DNA of 34,780 nt from Candidatus Segetimicrobium genomatis (GCA_005888595.1 VBAL01000110.1:1-34780), one strand, 5' to 3'. Numbered from the stretch's first letter, positions 15,206-24,937 are shown. Translations and numbers: made by a program. Notes: generated by a model from the sequence alone, not told the origin.

Positions 15206-15565
15206 ATGGGCAAGCCTGTCGTGCACTTCGAAGTCACGGGCAAGGACGGAAGGCGATTGCAGAAATTCTATGCGGATCTCTTCGACTGGAAAGTCGACGC
15301 GAACAATCCGATGCAATACGGGATGGTGAACACCGGCGCCAAGGGGATCAACGGGGGCGTCTCGGCCGCCCAGGAGGGCAGCCCGGGCGGCGTCACCTTC
15401 TATGTTGAAGTTGAGGACCTGGACGAATACCTCCGGACGGCTGAGCGGCTCGGAGGGAAGACTGTGTTGCCTGCCAGCGAGGTACCGGGGGGACCGGCGC
15501 TCGCGATGTTCGCCGACCCCGACGGCAACCGGATCGGCCTCGTCAAGGCCGGCACGATGAGGTAG
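15206..15565 (+). CDS. VOC (glyoxalase/bleomycin-resistance) family protein
   Basis: About 119 residues, the length of a two-module VOC protein. Seen: N-terminal KPVVHFEVTGKD with LQKFYADLFDWKVD, then VTFYVEVEDLDEYLRTAERLG and the C-terminal FADPDGNRIGLVK. The His and Glu positions that bind metal in glyoxalases are only partly recognisable. The open frame begins at 15197, but ATG at 15206 has GGAGG 8 bases upstream and gives the family N-terminus. Third gene of the ArsR-regulated operon. It converges on the transketolase gene, whose stop is 4 bp away. Confidence 0.88.
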   Translation: MGKPVVHFEVTGKDGRRLQKFYADLFDWKVDANNPMQYGMVNTGAKGINGGVSAAQEGSPGGVTFYVEVEDLDEYLRTAERLGGKTVLPASEVPGGPALAMFADPDGNRIGLVKAGTMR

Positions 15566-15568
15566 GGT

Positions 15569-17431
15569 TCAGCGCGCGACCGGGGCCGGGCCGGCTTGCG
15601 CAGTCAAAGTGCGGACGGCCCCGGCGATGTGCCGGGCGCTGATCCCTGCGGCGTCCAGCAGTTCGTCCGGCGTGCCGGAACCGGGCATCGCCCGCACGGC
15701 CAGGATGTGCACGCGGGGGAACGGCTCCAGCCCGGCCAGCGCAGCCAGGACCGCCTCTCCCAAGCCGCCCTCGGGCCAGTGATCCTCGGCGGTAACGATC
15801 ACTCCCGTCTCGCGGGCGGCCTGACGCAGCATCACCGCGTCGATCGGCTTGACGGAATACGCATCGATCACCCGCACGGCGAGGCCCACAGCGGCCAGCG
15901 CCTGCTGCGCCTGCAGCGCCTCATGCACCGTGATGCCGGCGGCCACGATGGTGGCCACGTCCCCCTCCGACCGTCGCAGCACCACGCTGCCACCAATCGG
16001 AAAACGCTGCTCGGGCGCGTACAGGACCGGCGTCTTCTCGCGCGTAGTCCGCAGGAAGACGACGCCGGAGCGATCGACCATCTGCACGACCAGCTGCGCG
16101 GTCTGATTCGCGTCGCATGGGTACAGCACGGTGCTCCCGCCAACAGCGCGCATCATGGCGATGTCTTCCAGCCCCATCTGGGAAGGACCATCCCAGCCGA
16201 TGGACACGCCGGCGTGCGAGCCGACCAGCTTGACATTGGCCCGTGACACCGCCGCCATCCGGATGAAGTCGTAGGCCCTGGTGAGGAACGCCGCAAACGT
16301 GGAGGCAAACGGCGCGTACCCCCGTACCTGCAGGCCGACCGCAGAGGCGACCATCTGCTGCTCCGCGATGTACATTTCGAAGTAGCGGTCGGGAAAGGCA
16401 CGGGCGAAATCTTCGGCGTAGGTGGAGTTGCTCACTTCGCCGTCCAGCGCGACCACATCCGGACGGGCGGCGCCCAGTGCTTTGAGCGCATCACCATAGG
16501 CGCGGCGGGTGGCCACGCTCTCCCCCACACGGTAGACGGGGACCTGCACCGGCTGTGCGGCCGGGCGCGCCGTCCGGGCCGTGTCGGGGCTGCGGACCTG
16601 CACAGTCAGGTGCCGTTCACCGCCGAGCTCCGCGATGGCCTGGACGGCCTGCTCTTTGGACATCGCCTTGCCGTGCCAGCCTTCCTTATTCTCGACCAGG
16701 CTGCTGCCCTTGCCCTTGACGGTCCGGGCGACGATCATCGTCGGGACGTCGGACGGTCCTTCCGCCTGCGCATACGCCCGCTCGATCTCCTCCAAGTTGT
16801 GGCCATCGATCTCGAGTGTCCGCCACCCAAAGGCCTGCGCCTGCTGTGCGTAGGCGCGGGTGTTCCATCCCAGCATCGTTTCGCCTCGCTGGCCCAGACG
16901 GTTCACGTCCACGATGCAGATCAGGTTCGCGAGCTTGTAGTGCGTGGCGTGCTGAACCGCCTCCCACACCGACCCTTCGGCCATCTCGCTATCGCCGGAG
17001 AGCACCCACACACGATAGGGAAGCTTATCCAGGTACTTGCCGGCCAGCGCGATCCCCACGCCGATGGCCAGCCCTTGCCCGAGCGACCCCGTGGCCACAT
17101 CCACCCATGGCAAGACCGGGGTGGGATGCCCCTCGAGCCGGCTGCCGAACTTGCGTAGGGTCATCAGCTCCGTGTCGGTGATCGCGCCGGCGGCCCGCAA
17201 CATCGCGTAGAGGAGCGGCGAGGCATGCCCTTTCGAGAACACCAGGTGATCGTTACTAGGATTCTTGGGATTGGCGAAGTCGTAACGCAGATGATCGGCC
17301 AGCAACACCGCCATCAGGTCGGCGGCCGACATCGACGAGGTGGGATGGCCGGAGCCCGCCTCCGTGGTGGCCCGGATACTGTCCACACGCAACTGCGCTG
17401 CGAGTTCGCGCCAGAACTCTTGTCGTGTCAT
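15569..17431 (-). CDS. tkt: Transketolase (short, single-chain type)
   Basis: Transketolase moves two-carbon units between sugar phosphates in the pentose-phosphate pathway. About 620 residues, the shorter form that resembles animal and some bacterial enzymes rather than the 660-residue E. coli form. Domains: TPP-binding (about 1-270) with SKGHASP, GSLGQGL and the TPP motif GDSEMAEGSVWEA; a pyrimidine domain (about 305-480) with the catalytic Glu in YIAEQQMV and FASTFAAFLTRAYD; and a C-terminal domain. The frame could start at TTG 17446, but ATG 17429-17431 has GAGG 5 bases upstream and follows the sufU stop by 7 bases. The fusion could also be a 1-deoxyxylulose-type enzyme, but the GSHAGVSIGWDGPSQMGLED block supports transketolase. 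Confidence 0.92.
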   Translation of the reverse strand: MTRQEFWRELAAQLRVDSIRATTEAGSGHPTSSMSAADLMAVLLADHLRYDFANPKNPSNDHLVFSKGHASPLLYAMLRAAGAITDTELMTLRKFGSRLEGHPTPVLPWVDVATGSLGQGLAIGVGIALAGKYLDKLPYRVWVLSGDSEMAEGSVWEAVQHATHYKLANLICIVDVNRLGQRGETMLGWNTRAYAQQAQAFGWRTLEIDGHNLEEIERAYAQAEGPSDVPTMIVARTVKGKGSSLVENKEGWHGKAMSKEQAVQAIAELGGERHLTVQVRSPDTARTARPAAQPVQVPVYRVGESVATRRAYGDALKALGAARPDVVALDGEVSNSTYAEDFARAFPDRYFEMYIAEQQMVASAVGLQVRGYAPFASTFAAFLTRAYDFIRMAAVSRANVKLVGSHAGVSIGWDGPSQMGLEDIAMMRAVGGSTVLYPCDANQTAQLVVQMVDRSGVVFLRTTREKTPVLYAPEQRFPIGGSVVLRRSEGDVATIVAAGITVHEALQAQQALAAVGLAVRVIDAYSVKPIDAVMLRQAARETGVIVTAEDHWPEGGLGEAVLAALAGLEPFPRVHILAVRAMPGSGTPDELLDAAGISARHIAGAVRTLTAQAGPAPVAR

Positions 17432-17438
17432 CGAGTCC

Positions 17439-17906
17439 TCACTCAACCTCGCTTGTCGCTTTCGCCTCCACCTTGCCGCGAGCCGACTCGAATTCCTCTA
17501 CCCCTTGATCCAGGGCCACCCAGGCCAGCGTCGCACATTTGATGCGCACCGGGAATTTGCGCACGCCTTGCAGCGCCATCAGATCACCTAGTTCCTCCTC
17601 CGGAACTTCCTCCCCGTGCATCATTGCCTTGAACTGCCCCACCAGGGCTCTGGCCTCGTGCAGCGTCTTGCCTTTGATCTGGTCGGTCATCATCGAGGCC
17701 GACGCCTGGCTGATGGAACACCCCCGTCCTACGAAGCGCACGTCGGAGATCCTGCCGCCGGTGAGCTTCACGTAGACGGAGAGTTCGTCGCCACACAGCG
17801 GGTTGGCGCCTTCCACCGTGATGTCGGCGCCGTCAATGGTGCCCTTGTTCCGGGGACGGGTGTAGTGGTCAAGGATGACTTCGCGATAGAGGTCATCTAA
17901 CGCCAT
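17439..17906 (-). CDS. sufU: Iron-sulfur scaffold/sulfur-transfer protein SufU
   Basis: SufU takes persulfide sulfur from SufS in SUF systems of Firmicutes and related lineages. 155 residues. Seen: the zinc/thiol site Cys38-Asp40 in NPLCGDE, Cys63 in GRGCSISQAS and Cys124 in RIKCATLAW, matching the four zinc ligands of SufU. The extra 18-residue region typical of SufU versus IscU is present between QFKAMM and GVRKFPVR. Its ATG (17904-17906) has GGGGAG about 8 bases upstream, and that sequence belongs to the repeat dyad at 17912-18032. It directly follows sufS. Confidence 0.95.
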   Translation of the reverse strand: MALDDLYREVILDHYTRPRNKGTIDGADITVEGANPLCGDELSVYVKLTGGRISDVRFVGRGCSISQASASMMTDQIKGKTLHEARALVGQFKAMMHGEEVPEEELGDLMALQGVRKFPVRIKCATLAWVALDQGVEEFESARGKVEAKATSEVE

Positions 17907-17911
17907 TTCAG

Positions 17912-18032
17912 AGTCTCCCCAGTCTACACAGTCTTCCCAGTCTTCTCAGTCTACCCCGCAATTCACGGCTCGTCAAAATAGACCGGGCAGTAGACTGGGA
18001 AGACTGGGGAGACCGGGAAGACCAGGTAGACT
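17912..18032. repeat. Inverted short-tandem-repeat dyad, 9-bp word (locus A')
   Basis: Left arm 17912-17954 repeats AGTCTNCCC about 5 times. Right arm 17980-18032 repeats the reverse complement (AGACTGGGN) about 5.5 times. The spacer is about 25 bp. It abuts the sufS stop codon (18033-18035) and reaches to within 5 bases of the sufU start, providing its Shine-Dalgarno. It shares its word with the dyad at 3622-3729. Confidence 0.87.
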
Positions 18033-19277
18033 TTATCGTTTCGCCGGCGCCGGCCTGGGCGAGAACAGGTGACGCGCCACGTGAAGTCCACGCACCAGGG
18101 CGTCGATGTCACTCTCATTATTGTACAGGTACAGGCTGGCCCGCGTCGTGGCCGCGACACCCAGCCGTCGATGCAGGGGCTGCGTGCAGTGATGGCCGGC
18201 CCGCACGGCGATGCCTTCCTGATCCAGCACCTGCGCCACATCGTGCGGGTGCGCCACGTCTGTCGCGAAGGCCACCACCCCGCCCCGGCGGTCCAGCTGC
18301 CTCGGCCCAAAGAGCGTCACGCCCTCCACCTCGGCGAGCCGCCGCAGGGTGTAGTCGGTCAGGCGCTGTTCATGGGCCCGGATCGCCGCCATGCCGATTC
18401 CCTGCAGGTAGTCCACGGCTTCTCCCAGCACGATGCAGTCCGCAATGCTTGGGGTCCCCGCCTCGAACTTGTGCGGCGGGTCTTTATATGTGGATGATTC
18501 CAACTGCACGAGCATGATCATCTCTCCGCCGCCGTGGAACGGAGGCATGGCGTCCAGCAGATCATAGCGCGCCCACAACACACCGGCTCCAGTGGGGCCG
18601 CACATCTTGTGGCCGGAGAAGGCGACAAAGTCTGCCCCCAGGTCGCCCACGCTCACCGGCATATGCGGGACGCTCTGCGCGGCGTCGACGAGGACGGTGG
18701 CGCCGGCGGCGTGCGCGGTCATCGCGATCTCTTTGATGGGGTTGATCGTCCCCAGCACGTTGGACTGATGCGTGACCGCCACCAGCTTCGTGCGCTCCGA
18801 CAGCAGGCGCTGGTACTCGTCCAACTGCAGGATGCCCTGGCCGTCGAACGGGATGAATCTCAACTTGGCCTGCTTCTCTGCCGCCAGGAGCTGCCAGGGG
18901 ACGAGGTTGCTGTGATGCTCCATCTCGGTGAGGATGATCTCGTCGCCGGCGCGGATGTTGGCCCGGCCCCAGGCGTAGGCTACCAGGTTGATGGCTTCGG
19001 TCGTGCTGCGGGTGAAGACAACTTCTTCGGGCCGCGTCGCACCGATGAATGCGGCGATCTTCCCGCGCGACTGCTCGTACCGCATCGTGGCTTCTTCGGC
19101 AATCCGGTAGATGCCGCGGTGAATGTTGGCGTTGTACTCCTGGTAGTAGCGCACCAGTGCGTCGATGACCCGACGCGGCTTCTGCGAGGTCGCCGCGCTA
19201 TCGAGATAGACGAGCGGCTTCCCGTACACGGTCTGCTTCAAGATGGGGAAGTCCTCACGAACCCGCTCTGCTAGCAT
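18033..19277 (-). CDS. sufS: Cysteine desulfurase SufS
   Basis: A PLP-dependent group II desulfurase that makes persulfide for SufU. 414 residues from the chosen start. Seen: PLP Lys224 in FSGHKMCGPTG, TEMEHHSNLVPW and HQSNVLGTINP around the cofactor, and the active Cys364 in RAGHHCTQPLHRRLG, in the short-loop context of SufS. The reading frame runs up to 19349, but its first 24 residues are encoded partly by the repeat dyad at 19311-19392. ATG 19275-19277 has GAGGAG 9 bases upstream and gives the typical MLAERVREDFPIL start, so it is preferred. Confidence 0.95.
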   Translation of the reverse strand: MLAERVREDFPILKQTVYGKPLVYLDSAATSQKPRRVIDALVRYYQEYNANIHRGIYRIAEEATMRYEQSRGKIAAFIGATRPEEVVFTRSTTEAINLVAYAWGRANIRAGDEIILTEMEHHSNLVPWQLLAAEKQAKLRFIPFDGQGILQLDEYQRLLSERTKLVAVTHQSNVLGTINPIKEIAMTAHAAGATVLVDAAQSVPHMPVSVGDLGADFVAFSGHKMCGPTGAGVLWARYDLLDAMPPFHGGGEMIMLVQLESSTYKDPPHKFEAGTPSIADCIVLGEAVDYLQGIGMAAIRAHEQRLTDYTLRRLAEVEGVTLFGPRQLDRRGGVVAFATDVAHPHDVAQVLDQEGIAVRAGHHCTQPLHRRLGVAATTRASLYLYNNESDIDALVRGLHVARHLFSPRPAPAKR

Positions 19278-19310
19278 CGAACTCATCTCCTCACCAATTT
19301 CTCCAACCGC

Positions 19311-19392
19311 GGGACTTGGGACTGGGGACTGGTCAACGTCGTCCTTCATCGCCCTGGCCAGTCCCGAGTCCTGAATCCCTAGTCCCGTCCCA
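19311..19392. repeat. Inverted short-tandem-repeat dyad, 7-bp word (locus J)
   Basis: Left arm 19311-19333 repeats GGGACTG three times. Right arm 19357-19391 repeats the reverse complement (CAGTCCC, with variants) about 4.5 times. It lies between the Rieske stop (19395) and sufS, ending 3 bases from that stop. It artificially extends the sufS reading frame upstream. Confidence 0.82.
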
Positions 19393-19394
19393 TC

Positions 19395-19757
19395 TTAAGC
19401 TTTGTGCGGCATGCCCCGGCCCCGCTGTGGAACGGGTAGGAGCAGCACGTGGCCATCTTCCACCTTCACCTGGTAGGTATTTACAGGGATCACCGCAGGC
19501 AGCGACAGCACCCGGCCGGTGGGAAGATGAAACCGCGACCCGTGCTTTGGACACGCGACGATCTCGCCATACAACGCCCCCTCCGCCAGAGACGCCTCCT
19601 CATGCGTACAGGTGTCGTCAATCGCGTAGAAGGTCCCGTTCACGTTGAACAGCGCAATCCGCCGCCCGTCCACCACGACAGCTTTTCCCGTGCCCGGGGG
19701 AATCTCGTCCGTGGCCGCAACCCTTACAAACTCCGCGGTGCGCTCAGTCATCGTCAT
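19395..19757 (-). CDS. Rieske-type [2Fe-2S] ferredoxin in the suf operon
   Basis: 120 residues, one Rieske domain. Seen: Cys50-x-His52 (DTCTHEEASL) and Cys69-x2-His72 (VACPKHGSRF), so both ligand pairs are present. There is no signal peptide, so it is a soluble ferredoxin of the biphenyl-dioxygenase/NirD-like type. The ATG overlaps the sufD stop (ATGA at 19754-19757), so it is translated with sufD. This position, between sufD and sufS, is common in SUF operons and suggests an electron donor for cluster assembly, which is inference. Confidence 0.93.
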   Translation of the reverse strand: MTMTERTAEFVRVAATDEIPPGTGKAVVVDGRRIALFNVNGTFYAIDDTCTHEEASLAEGALYGEIVACPKHGSRFHLPTGRVLSLPAVIPVNTYQVKVEDGHVLLLPVPQRGRGMPHKA

Positions 19758-21199
19758 AATGCCGGTTGCCGCTCTTCGCTCCGCACGGGGCGCCGTGTGG
19801 GGATTTCCCCCTTCCCGTTTCCGTCGGCGTCATCCGCCATCTTCTGGTCGATCTCCCGCTGCAGACGGGCTCGGAGGTCATCCAGCGGAACGCGATCCAG
19901 CAACTCGGCAAAGAACCCTTCCACCACCATCCGGACCGCCTGCGCCCGGGCCAGCCCGCGGCTCATCAAGTAGAAGAGGTGCTCCTCGTTGATCCGGCTG
20001 GTGGCCGATCCGTGCGTGCAGCGAAGGTCGTTGGCCATGATCTCCAGGTTGGGGATGGAGTCGGCCTTTGCTCCCCCCGAGAGAATCAGGTTACGGTTGG
20101 CCTGGAACGCGTTGGTCTTCTGGGCGCCGGGAAGCACGCGGATCATGCCCGAAAATACGCTGCGGGCCCGATCTTTCACCGCGTTCTTGTACAGCAGGTC
20201 GGACAGCGTATGCGGCGCGCGGTGCTCCTGCAGCGTGTGCAGGTCGAAGTGCTGCCGGGAGTCGCCAAACACCAGTCCTAACATTTCTGATGTGGCGCCC
20301 GGTCCATCCAAAATGGACTCGACATTGGTCTTCACGACCTTGCCGCCGAAACCGACCAGCAGGCTGCGCAGCTCCGCGTCGCGCGCCAGCACGGAACGGA
20401 TGATCCCGATCTCGGCGACGTTGCTGCCCCACTCCTGCAGCGTCACTAGGCGGATCTGCGCCCCGTCGCGGAGGATCAGCTCAGTCACGGGGTCGGCAAA
20501 CGCCTGGCCCTCGACGCGCCCGGGCCCCCCACCGTCGATCGATGAGCCGGGCCGATCCCCTGGGGGAGACGCGGCACACGTGATCAGGGTGACCTTGCTG
20601 TTCTGGCCGGCGATGACCAACAGATGGGGAAAAATCCCGACCCCATCGGCGTCGATCCAGGCCAGCGAGACCAGCGGCGTGGTGATCTCGACGCCGTCGG
20701 GAACGTACAGCAGCGCGCCTCCACTCCACAACGCCGCGTGCAGTGCACGGAACTTCGTCTCATCGGGACGGACACAGGTCGTCATGAAATTCTCGCGGAT
20801 CAGGTCGCCTCGCTCGCGGAGGGCGGTGTGAAGATCGGTGAAGACGACGCCGCGCCGTGCCGCCCCGGCGTCCAGCTGAGACCGCACCCCCTGGGAGTTG
20901 CGCTGCAGCAGCAGCCCAGCCGGAGCCTGCCAGGCGTCCACCACCTGCTGCAGGCTCGCCGGCAAGGCGCCGGCGGGCGCGTCGGCAAACGGTCGGATCC
21001 CCTCCAGCCGGAACATCGTGGGGTCGGTGCGGCGCCACTCCGGATCCGCGGGCGCAGGCCACGGCAGCCGCTCGAACGTCTCCCACGCCGCCAGGCGGAA
21101 CTCCCGCATCCACGCAGGCTCACCGAGCCGCTCCGATAGCGCGAGCACGCTCTCGCGGCTGAACCCAGCCCGCGCGAGATGCGTCATCTGCTCCTGCAT
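19754..21199 (-). CDS. sufD: Fe-S cluster assembly protein SufD
   Basis: SufD pairs with SufB as a right-handed beta-helix scaffold in SufBC2D. About 481 residues. Seen: N-terminal PAWMREFRLAAWETFERLP, the beta-helix core (about 150-420) and the C-terminal NDLRCTHGSATSRINEEHLF with the conserved His, then YLMSRGL. The frame opens at 21256, but the first 19 residues are coded by the repeat dyad at 21236-21284. ATG 21197-21199 with GGAGG 5 bases upstream is a better start. It overlaps the Rieske gene by 4 bases. Confidence 0.93.
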   Translation of the reverse strand: MQEQMTHLARAGFSRESVLALSERLGEPAWMREFRLAAWETFERLPWPAPADPEWRRTDPTMFRLEGIRPFADAPAGALPASLQQVVDAWQAPAGLLLQRNSQGVRSQLDAGAARRGVVFTDLHTALRERGDLIRENFMTTCVRPDETKFRALHAALWSGGALLYVPDGVEITTPLVSLAWIDADGVGIFPHLLVIAGQNSKVTLITCAASPPGDRPGSSIDGGGPGRVEGQAFADPVTELILRDGAQIRLVTLQEWGSNVAEIGIIRSVLARDAELRSLLVGFGGKVVKTNVESILDGPGATSEMLGLVFGDSRQHFDLHTLQEHRAPHTLSDLLYKNAVKDRARSVFSGMIRVLPGAQKTNAFQANRNLILSGGAKADSIPNLEIMANDLRCTHGSATSRINEEHLFYLMSRGLARAQAVRMVVEGFFAELLDRVPLDDLRARLQREIDQKMADDADGNGKGEIPTRRPVRSEERQPAL

Positions 21200-21235
21200 C
21201 GTCTCCTCCGCACCGGCACTACGTTGACGGATGAA

Positions 21236-21284
21236 ATGTTGAAGGTTGGAGGGCAAAGGCGCTTCCCTTCAACCTCCAACCTCC
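21236..21284. repeat. Inverted short-tandem-repeat dyad, 8-bp word (locus K)
   Basis: Left arm 21236-21253 contains the words GTTGAAGG and GTTGGAGG. Right arm 21265-21284 contains their reverse complements (TTCAACCT, CCAACCTC). The spacer is about 11 bp. It lies in the sufB-sufD gap, which ends at the sufB stop (21336). This is the shortest member of the family, with only two words per arm. Confidence 0.72.
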
Positions 21285-21335
21285 TGCGCCATGAAACGCG
21301 CTATGCCCGATCAGCCAACCGAGCCCTCCATGCCA

Positions 21336-22742
<1,407 letters not shown>

Positions 22743-22756
22743 CGATCAAGCCCTCC

Positions 22757-22848
22757 ACGTCTTGTTGCGTCTCTCGCGTCTATTGCGTCTCTTGCGTCCC
22801 TGCATTCACTTCCCTGACGCAATGGACGCGACGGACGCGAGAGACGTC
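22757..22848. repeat. Inverted short-tandem-repeat dyad, 9-bp word (locus D)
   Basis: Left arm 22757-22800 repeats GCGTCTNTT about 4.5 times. Right arm 22815-22847 repeats the reverse complement (GACGCRANN) about 3.5 times. The spacer is about 15 bp. It fills the sufC-sufB gap and ends 3 bases before the sufC stop (22851). It shares its word with the dyads at 5776-5888 and 13462-13547. Confidence 0.87.
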
Positions 22849-22850
22849 AG

Positions 22851-23681
22851 TTAGTGCGCAACCCAGAACACCTTGCCCGCACGCCGGACGGCGCCCTCCG
22901 CCTGCACCTCCGCGGCGATCACTTCGAACTGCGCCTTGATGCCCTCGTACCCGCTCTGCTCCAGTTCCTCCGCCAGGTCGGGGCCACCGGACACCACGAA
23001 GCGCCCATCGAACATCACGTGCACGTAGGAGGGTTTGATGAAGTGCAGGATCCGCGAATAGTGCGTGATGAGCAGGATCCCCATCGCACCCTTGGCGCGC
23101 TCGAGCATGCGGTTGACGCCGTCGGAGACGACCTTCACCGAGTCGATATCCAGCCCCGAATCAGTCTCGTCCATGATCGCGATCTCCGGCTCCAGCATCG
23201 CCATCTGCAGGATCTCGGCGCGCTTCTTCTCGCCACCGGAGAAGCCCTCGTTCACGTACCGGGACACGATTGCCGGCTCGATTTTCAGTTCGTCCATCTT
23301 TTGTTTCAGCAACTTCTGAAACTCGCCGACGGGCATCAGTTCCTTGTCGTAGCCGCGGCGGGCCGACACCGCGGTGCGCAAGAAACTGCTCATGGTGACC
23401 CCAGGGATGCTCACCGGATACTGGAAGGCGATGAACAGCCCCCGCCTGGCGCGTTCATCGGGTGACATCGCCAGCAGGTCCTGGCCTTTGTACAGCACCT
23501 CCCCCTTCACTACCTGGTAGAAGGGGTTGCCCATGAGGACGTTCGCCAGGGTTGACTTGCCCGACCCGTTCGGCCCCATCAACGCGTGCACTTCACCCTT
23601 GCTGAGGGTCAGGTTCGCACCCTTCAGGATGACCTTGTCCTCGACCTGTACCGTCAGGTCCCTGATTTCCAGATCAGCCAT
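22851..23681 (-). CDS. sufC: ABC-type ATPase SufC
   Basis: SufC powers the SufBCD scaffold by ATP hydrolysis; it is not a transporter. Seen: Walker A GPNGSGKST (36-44), signature FSGGE, Walker B with the characteristic AIMDETDSGLDIDS and LITHYSRIL with the switch His. 276 residues, with a C-terminal extension (QAEGAVRRAGKVFWVAH) beyond the usual 250. First gene of the suf operon. ATG at 23679-23681. The promoter and dyads are described at 23710-23722 and 23754-23782. Confidence 0.96.
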   Translation of the reverse strand: MADLEIRDLTVQVEDKVILKGANLTLSKGEVHALMGPNGSGKSTLANVLMGNPFYQVVKGEVLYKGQDLLAMSPDERARRGLFIAFQYPVSIPGVTMSSFLRTAVSARRGYDKELMPVGEFQKLLKQKMDELKIEPAIVSRYVNEGFSGGEKKRAEILQMAMLEPEIAIMDETDSGLDIDSVKVVSDGVNRMLERAKGAMGILLITHYSRILHFIKPSYVHVMFDGRFVVSGGPDLAEELEQSGYEGIKAQFEVIAAEVQAEGAVRRAGKVFWVAH

Positions 23682-23709
23682 GCGCCCTCACGCCATCCTT
23701 AGTATTTCG

Positions 23710-23722
23710 GAGAATAATTCTC
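23710..23722. promoter_or_regulatory. Palindrome GAGAAT-N-ATTCTC in the suf leader
   Basis: A perfect 6+1+6 inverted repeat in the only AT-rich patch of this region, about 30 bases before the sufC start. It is bracketed by weaker ACTAA/TTAGT copies at unequal distances. It could be the site of an iron- or redox-sensing regulator of the Fur, PerR, SufR or IscR type; the sequence does not decide which. It lies downstream of the promoter hexamers proposed at 23754-23782 and overlaps a second weak promoter-like pair (TTGAGT at 23732-23737). Confidence 0.4.
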
Positions 23723-23753
23723 GACTAAATTACTCAAGAACTGGTCCGGTTTC

Positions 23754-23782
23754 ATTGTGGCACGGCACCCCGGGGGTGTCAA
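23754..23782 (-). promoter_or_regulatory. Candidate suf operon promoter, overlapping the upstream stop
   Basis: Minus strand: -35 TTGACA (23777-23782), a 17-bp spacer and -10 CACAAT (23754-23759). The -35 overlaps the deaminase stop codon (23779-23781). A 13-bp palindrome, CACCCC-G-GGGGTG (23766-23778), covers the spacer and part of the -35. The -10 is only a 4/6 match. Confidence 0.45.
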
Positions 23783-24795
23783 GGAAGGGCGGGAACCGGC
23801 GCAAACGCGGCGCGTGCGGCGTTCGTCACCAGGCGCGTCACCTCAGCGGCCCCGAGTGAAAACGTCGTAGCCACAGCGTGCAGTTCGCGCGAGAGGTCCG
23901 TCCCCAGGAGCATAGGATCATCGCTGTTCACGGTCACGGACACGCCGGCGTCAAGCAGGCGCCGCAGAGGGAGGGCCCCCATGGACGCGCACAACCCGAG
24001 ATGAAGGTTGCTTGTGGGGCAGAGTTCCAGCGTCACGCCGCGCTCCCGCAGGCGGGTGAGCAGTTCCGAGTCGTCCGCGGCGCGGATTCCATGGCCGATA
24101 CGCTGCGCCCCCAGGTGATACACCGCGGTCCAGACACTGGCCGGACCGGCGAATTCACCGGCGTGCACCGTAATTCCCAGACCGGCTTCACGGGCCAACC
24201 CCAGAGGCCTGGCAAACAGGGCCGGCGGGTAGTTCTGCTCGTCGCCGGCCAGGTCCACGCCCACCACACCGCAGTCGCGGCAGGCAATCGCCTCGCGAAC
24301 CCGCTGCTCGGCCTCCTCCGGGCCCCGCTCCCGCACAATCGTCACGAGGAACCCACTAGAAATCCCCAGCCGCGACTCGGCCCGGGCGCGTGCGCGCGCC
24401 ATGGCGCCGAGCATACGGTCTGCGCCGAGTAACGCAAAGCCGCGGCGGCCGCCCACCCGCACCTCGACGTACCGCACCCGTTGCAACGCTGCTTCCTCTA
24501 ATAGTTCCAGCGTGATCTGCTCGATATTCTCCGGCGTGTACCACTCGTCGGCAATTCTCCCGGCACGGCTGAGGTACCGCAGGCGGCGGAGGCGATCGTA
24601 CCCGGTGAATCGTGCCGGATCGGCGATGCGCTGCGGCTCCGTGACGTCAGAAGGGCCGGGAGAATCATCGTGCGGACCACTCGCCCGCCTGCCGCGTTCC
24701 GCGAGCCGGCGCAAGCGGAGGGAGGTTTCCAGATGCAGGTGGAGTTCAACCTTGGGAAGTTCGCGGATAAACTGGAGCGATGCAGCCAGCGTCAC
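23779..24795 (-). CDS. Adenosine deaminase-like amidohydrolase
   Basis: A 338-residue zinc-dependent TIM-barrel deaminase of the ADA/ADGF family. Seen: His19-x-His21 in ELHLHLE, the substrate-binding Gly block VGVDLAGDE, His211 and Glu214 in TVHAGE, His235 in RIGHG, LCPTSN, and the tandem Asp292-Asp293 in VNSDDP. All zinc and catalytic ligands are present. HLHLET replaces the common HLHLDG/HLHLEG, and a polar insertion (about 35-60) follows it. The substrate could be adenosine, adenine or a modified nucleoside. It is followed by suf on the same strand, but the two are probably separate units. Confidence 0.88.
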   Translation of the reverse strand: MTLAASLQFIRELPKVELHLHLETSLRLRRLAERGRRASGPHDDSPGPSDVTEPQRIADPARFTGYDRLRRLRYLSRAGRIADEWYTPENIEQITLELLEEAALQRVRYVEVRVGGRRGFALLGADRMLGAMARARARAESRLGISSGFLVTIVRERGPEEAEQRVREAIACRDCGVVGVDLAGDEQNYPPALFARPLGLAREAGLGITVHAGEFAGPASVWTAVYHLGAQRIGHGIRAADDSELLTRLRERGVTLELCPTSNLHLGLCASMGALPLRRLLDAGVSVTVNSDDPMLLGTDLSRELHAVATTFSLGAAEVTRLVTNAARAAFAPVPALP

Positions 24796-24837
24796 GCGCG
24801 CACTCGGTGTGGTGTGAGAGCAATCATAGCAAAGGAA

Positions 24838-24937
24838 CCAGTCATCAGTCAGCAGTCGGCAGTCGCCAGTCGGCAGTCACAGATCAGGCCCACCGGCTGT
24901 TGACTGCAGGCTGCTGACTGCGGACTGCCGACGATCT
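24838..24937. repeat. Inverted short-tandem-repeat dyad, 7-bp word (locus I)
   Basis: Left arm 24838-24880 repeats NNCAGTC six times. Right arm 24899-24932 repeats the reverse complement (GACTGCN) about 4.5 times. The spacer is about 18 bp. It lies between the deaminase and the coiled-coil gene, ending at the latter's stop codon (24936-24938). Confidence 0.83.
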
